The notes under the pieces: generated by a model
Database searches by the model: none
The model's input: the letters and a program-made list of their open reading frames with translations, nothing else
Told to the model about the DNA's origin: nothing
Part shown: piece after piece, positions 5,716 to 11,081 of the stretch
Layout: every line of letters begins with the position of its first letter
How positions within the stretch are numbered: the first letter of the stretch is position 1
Program-made: the position numbers and the translations under genes
Assembly: GCA_002431915.1 (NCBI GenBank)
Contig: DJEP01000078.1
Location: forward strand, 13,085-24,165
Reading direction: 5' to 3'
Length of the DNA stretch: 11,081 bases
Source: Lachnospiraceae bacterium UBA5895
Lineage (GTDB): Bacteria > Bacillota > Clostridia > Lachnospirales > Lachnospiraceae

Positions 5716-5747
5716 AAAAAATCCGGGATCAAAAATGACCCCGGATT
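5716..5747 (-). terminator. Strong intrinsic terminator of the ECF/ABC operon
   Basis: Minus-strand RNA forms a 12-bp stem (AATCCGGGGTCA pairing with TGATCCCGGATT, one G-U pair) with a UUUU loop, followed by at least five further U residues. It starts about 20 bases after the stop codon of the last ABC gene. The plus-strand side lacks a T tract, so it acts mainly in one direction. Confidence 0.9.
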
Positions 5748-5767
5748 TCCTGCATATGAAATTATGA

Positions 5768-7504
5768 TTACAGTTTCCAGCCGGCGGCTTCCATCTGGGT
5801 TGCCTTCATATGCTGATAGATACCGTTCTTTGCTTCCAGTTCAGCGGGAGTTCCCTGCTCTGCCACCACACCGTCCTTCAGTACAACGATCTTGTCTGCA
5901 TCTGCCACGGTACGCATGCGGTGCGCAATGATCATAACCGTCTTATTGCGGATCAGCTTGGAGAGGGATTCCTGAATCAGTGTCTCGTTATCTACATCCA
6001 GGGAAGCGGTTGCCTCATCCATGAGAATGATGGGTGCATCCTTTAAGAATGCTCTGGCAATGGAGATTCGCTGTCTCTCACCGCCGGACAGTTCCGAACC
6101 GTTCTCACCGATCATGGTCTGCCAGCCATTCGGAAGCTTTTCCGCGAACTCATCGCAGTGTGCCAGTTTTGCCGCTGCCAGCACTTCTTCATCCGTAGCA
6201 TCCTGCTTACCGATACGGATATTTTCCATCACCGTATTATTGAACAGCGTTACCTCCTGGAACACGATGGCGTACAGAGACATCAATGTCTCCGGATCAA
6301 TGGTGGAGATGTCCATACCGCCCACGGTGATCTTACCTTTATTGATGTCCCAGAACCGGGAAGCCAGTCTGGACACGGTGGTCTTACCGCCGCCGGAAGG
6401 TCCGATCAGTGCGGTCACTTCGCCCTGTTTTGCCATGAAGGTCACATCTCTCAGTACAGCATCCTGGCTGTCATAGGAGAATCCAACATGGGAAAATTCG
6501 ATGTCATAGCCCTTGGGATCCATGGTATCGGCACCGGTCTGGATCTCATGGGACAGAATCTCGTCGAGGCGGTCGCTCTGCACACTGCTGCTGATGATGG
6601 CCGCCAGATTCTGTAATGCCACCTGCAAGGGATCATACATTCTGGATACCAGCAGCAGGAATACGAAGAAGGTCAGAATATCGATCTCACCCTTTACTAA
6701 CAGCACGCCGCCGGTCAGTGCCACCGTGGCAATGCCCAGTTTTAAGATCATCTGTGCACTACCCACAAATACTGCGGTACCAAGCTCTGTCACCAGTGCA
6801 TGTTTTTCCACCGCACGGATTTTGCTCTCTAAGCCCTCCATGTACTCTGCCTGTGCATTGTTGGCACGCAGGTCACGTACCGTTTCAAGACATTCCTGAA
6901 TGCCGTCCGCGCAGTCCATTTTTAATTTCATCTGTTTGTTACTCAGGCTCTTCTGCACTTTTCTGGAGCAGCCGACGATCAGAAAAGATACCGGCAATAC
7001 CCACAGTGCCGCAATTGCCATTTTCCAGTTCAGGAAAAAGATGCTGACAGCGATCAACGTCGTGGAAATGCAGGAGCCCACCAGTTCCGGAATGAAATGA
7101 GAGGATGCCGTCTCCATGGTGGCACAATCCGCCATGATGGTGCTGGTCAGATCGGACAGATCCTTTTTCCCGAAAAAGGACAGCGGAATCTTGCGCAACT
7201 GTTCCGCCAGTGTGATTCTGCGTACACCGCTCTCCACATAAGTTGCCAGGAAGGTTGCGCGATACTGAATCAATGTGGTAATGGCAATCAGTGCAAGGCA
7301 CAGCAGACAACCGATGAGATAAAATAATCCTCTGCCTGCCATTGTCCCCTGTAAATAATCCTTTACCAGAAAATATAACATCCATACCGGGAACATCAGC
7401 ACCAGATCGGAACAGGTAACGGATATAAATGCCTTTATCATATCCTTTGCACCTTTTTCGGAGAGTGCATATTTATGTTGCAATTTTGCCTGTAAACTAC
7501 TCAT
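5768..7504 (-). CDS. ABC transporter permease/ATPase half, YbtP/IrtA-like partner
   Basis: The 578-residue protein has an N-terminal six-helix type IV (exporter-fold) membrane domain (about residues 20-310) and a C-terminal ATPase. Walker A GPSGGGKTT is at 368-376, Q-loop Gln416, signature LSGGE at 472-476, Walker B IILMDE with Glu497, D-loop SLD, switch His528. All catalytic residues are intact. The EATASLDVDNE segment and the GGGKTT P-loop fit the siderophore-uptake YbtPQ/IrtAB branch, which imports despite its exporter fold. The ATG is one base beyond the upstream gene's stop, and its GGGAG lies within that gene, so the two are translationally coupled and form a heterodimer. It is the last gene before a strong terminator. 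A drug exporter of similar architecture is the alternative; the ECF genes upstream argue for import. Confidence 0.9.
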   Translation of the reverse strand: MSSLQAKLQHKYALSEKGAKDMIKAFISVTCSDLVLMFPVWMLYFLVKDYLQGTMAGRGLFYLIGCLLCLALIAITTLIQYRATFLATYVESGVRRITLAEQLRKIPLSFFGKKDLSDLTSTIMADCATMETASSHFIPELVGSCISTTLIAVSIFFLNWKMAIAALWVLPVSFLIVGCSRKVQKSLSNKQMKLKMDCADGIQECLETVRDLRANNAQAEYMEGLESKIRAVEKHALVTELGTAVFVGSAQMILKLGIATVALTGGVLLVKGEIDILTFFVFLLLVSRMYDPLQVALQNLAAIISSSVQSDRLDEILSHEIQTGADTMDPKGYDIEFSHVGFSYDSQDAVLRDVTFMAKQGEVTALIGPSGGGKTTVSRLASRFWDINKGKITVGGMDISTIDPETLMSLYAIVFQEVTLFNNTVMENIRIGKQDATDEEVLAAAKLAHCDEFAEKLPNGWQTMIGENGSELSGGERQRISIARAFLKDAPIILMDEATASLDVDNETLIQESLSKLIRNKTVMIIAHRMRTVADADKIVVLKDGVVAEQGTPAELEAKNGIYQHMKATQMEAAGWKL

Positions 7505-7505
7505 T

Positions 7506-9281
7506 CTATTTCTCCCCCTTTCCTACTTTCCAGCTGACGGACTTGTTGTATTCTTCCCACATGTGGGCATACAGTCCGTTTTGTCCCAGTAATGTCTGAT
7601 GAGTACCCTGTTCCGCGATTTCCCCATTCTTCAGTACACAGATACGGTCAGCATCCACTACGGAAGAAAGTCTGTGAGCAATCATAATCACAGTCTTTCC
7701 TGCGGAAAGCTTCGTAAATGCCTTCTGCACCTTTGCCTCATTGTCAGGGTCGGCAAAGGCGGTTGCCTCATCCAGAATCAGGATCGGTGCATTTTTCAGC
7801 ATCGCGCGGGCGATAGACAGACGCTGTGCCTCACCGCCGGATACATACGTACCCTGACTTCCGATGACAGTATCCACGCCATCCGGCAGCTTTGCAATAA
7901 TGTCCTCACACTGGGCATTTTTCAATGCTTCCAGGACTTCTTCTCTGGTGGCATCTTTTTTGCCCATTCGGACATTATCATAAATGGACATCTTCAAAAG
8001 TTTGCTGTCCTGGAATACGAAGGACACCATATCCATCAGCTGCGGGGAAGGAATCTCCTTCACATCCACGCCGCCGATGCAGACCTTACCTTCCGTGGTA
8101 TCATAGAAACGGGCAATCAGGCTGGCCAGGGTGGTCTTACCACCGCCGGAAGGACCTACGAAAGCCACATGCTCCCCTTCTTTGATCGTAAGATTTATCT
8201 GATGCAGGGCATCCCGCTCTGCGCTTTCATAGCGGAAGGATACATTCTGAAGGGTAATGGAATATTCCCGGATGTTCTGTTCTTTTTCCGCTTCCGGCAG
8301 AGGCTTCCTGTTCAGGATGCCATCGATTCTGTTCAGGGAATCTTCTACGATCATCTGATTCTCACCGCCGTACATGATTTTGCTCAGGGTAACGGTAAGT
8401 ACCGGGGTAATGATGATGTAGAACAGCAGGTTGATCAACAGTTCCGGATCACCGCTCTCCCCGCCGAAACAATAAGCCGCTGCGATCAGGACCGAGAAAA
8501 TGGCATTGATCAGTGTGGTAAATCCTACCATGGGCCACATGAGTTCCTTGGTATAGGCAATGACCCATTTCTCGTATTTTTTAATGGAAGTCTGGAACCG
8601 TTTGAAAGAAAATACCGACTGTCCGAAGGTCTTTACCACAGGGATACCGCGGACATATTCCACGGCTTCGCTGGACATTTCCTCCAGCGCATTTTGGTAT
8701 TCCGTCATTTTATCCTTCATACGCTGTCCTGTCATAGTCCCCATGATCAGAAAAGCCAATACCACCGGCACCAGACTTAACAGACCCAGTTTCCAGTCGA
8801 ACGCCACCAACAATACTAACAGTCCCACGGGTGTTGCCATGGCGCCTGCCTTATCCGGCAACTGGTGTGCCAGAAAAGTCTCGGTGGCTGCTGTGGACTC
8901 ATTAACGATCTTGCGGATCTTACCGCTGCCCTCATTGTCCATGAATCCCATGGGCAGCGTCAGAATATGACGCATCAGAGAGCTTCGCATATTCGCCTGT
9001 ACGTGGAAAGCGGCAATATGGGAGCACAACAGTGCGCAGATATAAATGATCATGGAAAGCAACGCAAATCCTACGGCGTTCCATCCGAGTCCCGACAGGT
9101 TCTGCGCCTTGCTGTAGTCCGGTGCTGCCAGTACAACTTCCTGCATGATCCGCCATATGTAATAGAACGGCAATAATGCGATCAGGGCACTGGCTGCAGA
9201 TAAAATCCATGACGCGATGGTCAGATACTTGTAGTTGCCGGCATATCCGAACAACTTCTGCATAGAACTTTCTTTTTTCAT
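7506..9281 (-). CDS. ABC transporter permease/ATPase half, YbtQ/IrtB-like partner
   Basis: The 591-residue protein has the same layout as its neighbour: six-helix membrane domain (about residues 18-305), then an ATPase with Walker A GPSGGGKTT (376-384), Gln424, signature VSGGE (480-484, Val replacing the usual Leu), Walker B LILDE with Glu505, and switch His536. The D-loop region reads ATAFADPDNE in place of the usual SALD form, a feature I associate with the YbtQ/IrtB side of siderophore-import pairs. The start is ATG 9281, with a GAGGG nine bases upstream; extending to 9365 would overlap the preceding gene by 61 bases and add no domain. The protein should pair with the 578-residue half-transporter to make a full transporter in the cytoplasmic membrane. 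Confidence 0.9.
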   Translation of the reverse strand: MKKESSMQKLFGYAGNYKYLTIASWILSAASALIALLPFYYIWRIMQEVVLAAPDYSKAQNLSGLGWNAVGFALLSMIIYICALLCSHIAAFHVQANMRSSLMRHILTLPMGFMDNEGSGKIRKIVNESTAATETFLAHQLPDKAGAMATPVGLLVLLVAFDWKLGLLSLVPVVLAFLIMGTMTGQRMKDKMTEYQNALEEMSSEAVEYVRGIPVVKTFGQSVFSFKRFQTSIKKYEKWVIAYTKELMWPMVGFTTLINAIFSVLIAAAYCFGGESGDPELLINLLFYIIITPVLTVTLSKIMYGGENQMIVEDSLNRIDGILNRKPLPEAEKEQNIREYSITLQNVSFRYESAERDALHQINLTIKEGEHVAFVGPSGGGKTTLASLIARFYDTTEGKVCIGGVDVKEIPSPQLMDMVSFVFQDSKLLKMSIYDNVRMGKKDATREEVLEALKNAQCEDIIAKLPDGVDTVIGSQGTYVSGGEAQRLSIARAMLKNAPILILDEATAFADPDNEAKVQKAFTKLSAGKTVIMIAHRLSSVVDADRICVLKNGEIAEQGTHQTLLGQNGLYAHMWEEYNKSVSWKVGKGEK

Positions 9282-9304
9282 GTGATCTTTCCCTCTTTCC
9301 TTTT

Positions 9305-10723
9305 TTATAAGTGATAGAATTCCCGGAGTTCCCCTTTTTCCATATGAAACACATGGGTACAACAATTCACGATCAGCTCCGGATCGTGGGTAATGATAAA
9401 TACGGTCTTGCCCTGCCTTCGCAGATCCCGGAGCAGGGCGGAGGTCTGCAGCATATGTCGATAGTCCAGACCGCTGGTGGGTTCATCGAAGATCAGTATG
9501 GATTTGTCTGCCAGAATTGCAGAAGCAATGGCCACCCGCTGCTTCTGCCCTCCGGAGAGTGACATGGGATGTCTGTCAATATAGGGAGTCAGATCCAGCT
9601 GCTCTATGACTCCGGCCACTTGTGCTTCTTTCTCCGGATCCATTCCCAGCCGGATCTCATCCTCAACAGTCTCACAGAAAAGCTGATGGTTCACATCCTG
9701 CATGACCATATAACACTCTTTCAACATTCCCCGATGATTTTTCTCTTCTCCCCGGAGAACTGTTTTCCCCTTGAATTTTTTCTCCAGTCCGCACAGGCAT
9801 CGCAGGAATGTGGACTTTCCGGCACCGTTATGCCCGGTCACGGCGATAATGGCATTGTCCGGCAGATTAATATCTTTCATATGTAATGTAGCTTCTTTTT
9901 CATAGCTGAAGGAATAATTCCTTAATCCAATCTCCCCCTCGGTGGTGTCTGCCTTCTGTGAAAGCGCCGGCATTGTCAGCGTCAGACTGCGAAGTCCCAG
10001 TGACGCGATTTTTTCCGCGGATAATTTTGCGAGCTCCTGCATCGGCAGATCCAGTGCGATCCTGCCTTCTTCCATGTATACCACCCGGTCGCAGATCTCT
10101 TTCAGCCAGTACAATCGGTGCTCTGCAATGATCAGGGTTTTGCCTTTCTGTTTCCACAGTAACAGTGTCTTCTTCAGTTCTTCGATGGCATCCAGATCCA
10201 GGTTGGAAGTAGGCTCATCCAGCACAAAAATATCCGGTTCCATGGCGGATACCGAGGCACAGGCGATCCGCTGCTTTTCACCACCGGACAGCTTAAAAAT
10301 ATTTCTTCCGAGAAGCGGCTGCAGTTTTAGTTCCTCCGTCACCCGGTCGATACGCTCCCTTATCACCTTCTCCGGCAATCCCATATTTTCGCATCCGAAA
10401 GCAATTTCTCCGGTAGTATCCAGACAGAAAAACTGGCTTCGGGGATTCTGGAAGACACTGCCCACCTTTGCCGCAATGGTGTATAGTTCCTCATCCTTTA
10501 CTTTCAGACCGTCCACCGTGACATCTCCGCTCAGTTCGCCCTCGTAAAAATGGGGAATCAGTCCGTTGATCAGCCGGGTGATGGTCGTCTTGCCGCAACC
10601 GGAAGCCCCGCAGAGGAGAACGCACTCCCCTTTTCCTGCAATAAAATTCACATTGTGCAATGCTCCCTGTTCGGAATTCTCATATTGGAAGCTTACATCT
10701 GTCAGTTCTATCATATTACTCAT
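9305..10723 (-). CDS. ECF transporter ATPase, fused double-ATPase A component
   Basis: This 472-residue cytoplasmic protein has two complete ATP-binding cassettes and no membrane segment. Domain 1 has Walker A GASGCGKTT (39-47), Q-loop FQNPRSQFF (91-99), LSGGEKQR (145-152), Walker B FVLDEP (166-171) and switch His202. Domain 2 has GHNGAGKST (297-305), MQDVNHQLF (341-349), LSGGQKQR (389-396), LIFDEP (410-415) and switch His446. The aromatic-ending Q-loops and a T-component gene directly upstream identify the energy-coupling-factor class, in which the ATPases drive uptake through EcfT and a substrate-binding S protein. The start is ATG 10723, ten bases after GGAGG. An in-frame upstream extension overlaps the T gene, and the ATG at 10714 is too far from the ribosome site. 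The gene is 17 bases after the T gene and 23 bases before the ABC pair, consistent with one operon. Confidence 0.93.
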   Translation of the reverse strand: MSNMIELTDVSFQYENSEQGALHNVNFIAGKGECVLLCGASGCGKTTITRLINGLIPHFYEGELSGDVTVDGLKVKDEELYTIAAKVGSVFQNPRSQFFCLDTTGEIAFGCENMGLPEKVIRERIDRVTEELKLQPLLGRNIFKLSGGEKQRIACASVSAMEPDIFVLDEPTSNLDLDAIEELKKTLLLWKQKGKTLIIAEHRLYWLKEICDRVVYMEEGRIALDLPMQELAKLSAEKIASLGLRSLTLTMPALSQKADTTEGEIGLRNYSFSYEKEATLHMKDINLPDNAIIAVTGHNGAGKSTFLRCLCGLEKKFKGKTVLRGEEKNHRGMLKECYMVMQDVNHQLFCETVEDEIRLGMDPEKEAQVAGVIEQLDLTPYIDRHPMSLSGGQKQRVAIASAILADKSILIFDEPTSGLDYRHMLQTSALLRDLRRQGKTVFIITHDPELIVNCCTHVFHMEKGELREFYHL

Positions 10724-10740
10724 GTCGTATAAGCCTCCTT

Positions 10741-11081
10741 TTATAAAAACATTCTCACGATCCATATCACATACGGTATCAGACACACCAGTATCAGCAG
10801 CCAGTCCTGTATATGCAGGCCAATCTGACAGATATTGGTACGTCTGACCTCTCCACCCAGTCCTCTGGTCAGTGCCGCTGCATTTAATTCTTCGCCGATC
10901 TTTGCCGTACATACCATTAACGGAACCATTCGATACTCCAACATTTTCCCGGCATTTTTTCCACCGAAGCGAATGTCTCTCATCCGCATGGCCGCATTGA
11001 TGGAGGCGAATTCTTCCACCACCGTAGGGAAAAAGCGGAACATCACAGACAGCGGAATCGTAATTTTCTCCGTCACATGCA
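10741..11081 (-). CDS. ECF transporter T component, EcfT/CbiQ-like (partial, C-terminal part)
   Basis: The last 113 or so residues are visible; the frame is open to the window edge, so the N-terminus lies outside. Two Ala/Arg/Gly coupling motifs typical of T components appear, in NAAMRMRDIRFGG and NAAALTRGLGG. These are the short helices that dock in the ATPase Q-loop grooves. A hydrophobic C-terminal helix (DWLLILVCLIPYVIWIVRMF) follows and the protein ends at TAA 10741. An in-frame GTG at 11076 sits inside conserved sequence and is not a start. EcfT transmits ATPase motion to the membrane-bound S component, probably encoded just upstream. Confidence 0.88.
   Translation of the reverse strand, partial: HVTEKITIPLSVMFRFFPTVVEEFASINAAMRMRDIRFGGKNAGKMLEYRMVPLMVCTAKIGEELNAAALTRGLGGEVRRTNICQIGLHIQDWLLILVCLIPYVIWIVRMFL

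Noticed and set aside
7599..8780. 393-codon open frame on the plus strand
   Set aside because: It is antisense to the ABC gene, lacks a ribosome site, and its translation has no domain or membrane pattern; it reflects codon bias of the real gene.
9282..9365. Longer N-terminus for the 591-residue ABC protein
   Set aside because: It overlaps the upstream ATPase gene, adds a low-complexity polar stretch not typical of the family, and a ribosome site precedes ATG 9281.
10724..10912. Longer N-terminus for the ECF ATPase
   Set aside because: It is the T-component gene read in another frame; AAGGAGG sits just ahead of ATG 10723.

Overview
The window looks like chromosome from a Gram-positive, anaerobic Firmicute of the Clostridia, most likely Lachnospiraceae. 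This is an inference from strong AGGAG-type ribosome binding sites, gene content (AGCS alanine/sodium symporter, ECF transporter modules, Fur-family metal operon) and protein flavour. No rRNA, tRNA, phage, insertion-sequence or CRISPR gene is visible. Apart from the symporter, every gene lies on the minus strand.

Right to left along the minus strand: a metal-homeostasis operon occupies 1-1281. It runs from a Fur/Zur-type repressor (TTG start), through a 99-residue two-helix membrane protein with a His/Cys cluster, to the N-terminal part of a zinc-binding lipoprotein of the ZnuA family that leaves the window. Its promoter carries two near-identical 15-bp Fur-like operators. Next is an aldo/keto reductase (1382-2245). 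Its promoter has the 19-bp spacer and central palindrome typical of MerR-family activation, of the AdhR/NmlR aldehyde-sensing kind. Divergent from it is the symporter gene (2614-4092), preceded by a clear promoter and then a strong terminator hairpin with a UUCG loop, which implies premature termination control of this gene.

Convergent with the symporter, with stops only 7 bases apart, is a MATE-family exporter gene (4100-5461). The 306-base gap upstream of it holds four degenerate 53-54-bp tandem repeats that fold as hairpins in minus-strand RNA. The last repeat contains the best promoter for the MATE gene, and a short Shine-Dalgarno-led ORF runs through two of the others. A very strong terminator at 5716-5747 closes the operon upstream.

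That operon (5768-11081, entering from the right edge) encodes an ECF T-component (partial), a fused double ECF ATPase, and two half-size ABC permease/ATPases with the hallmarks of the YbtPQ/IrtAB siderophore-import pair. The genes are 1 to 23 bases apart and probably act as one import system, plausibly for an iron-siderophore, haem or another metal chelate. The substrate-specific S component should lie just outside the window. The most unusual items are the symporter leader, the intergenic hairpin array, the Cys-cluster membrane protein, and the pairing of an ECF module with a YbtPQ-like exporter-fold pair.
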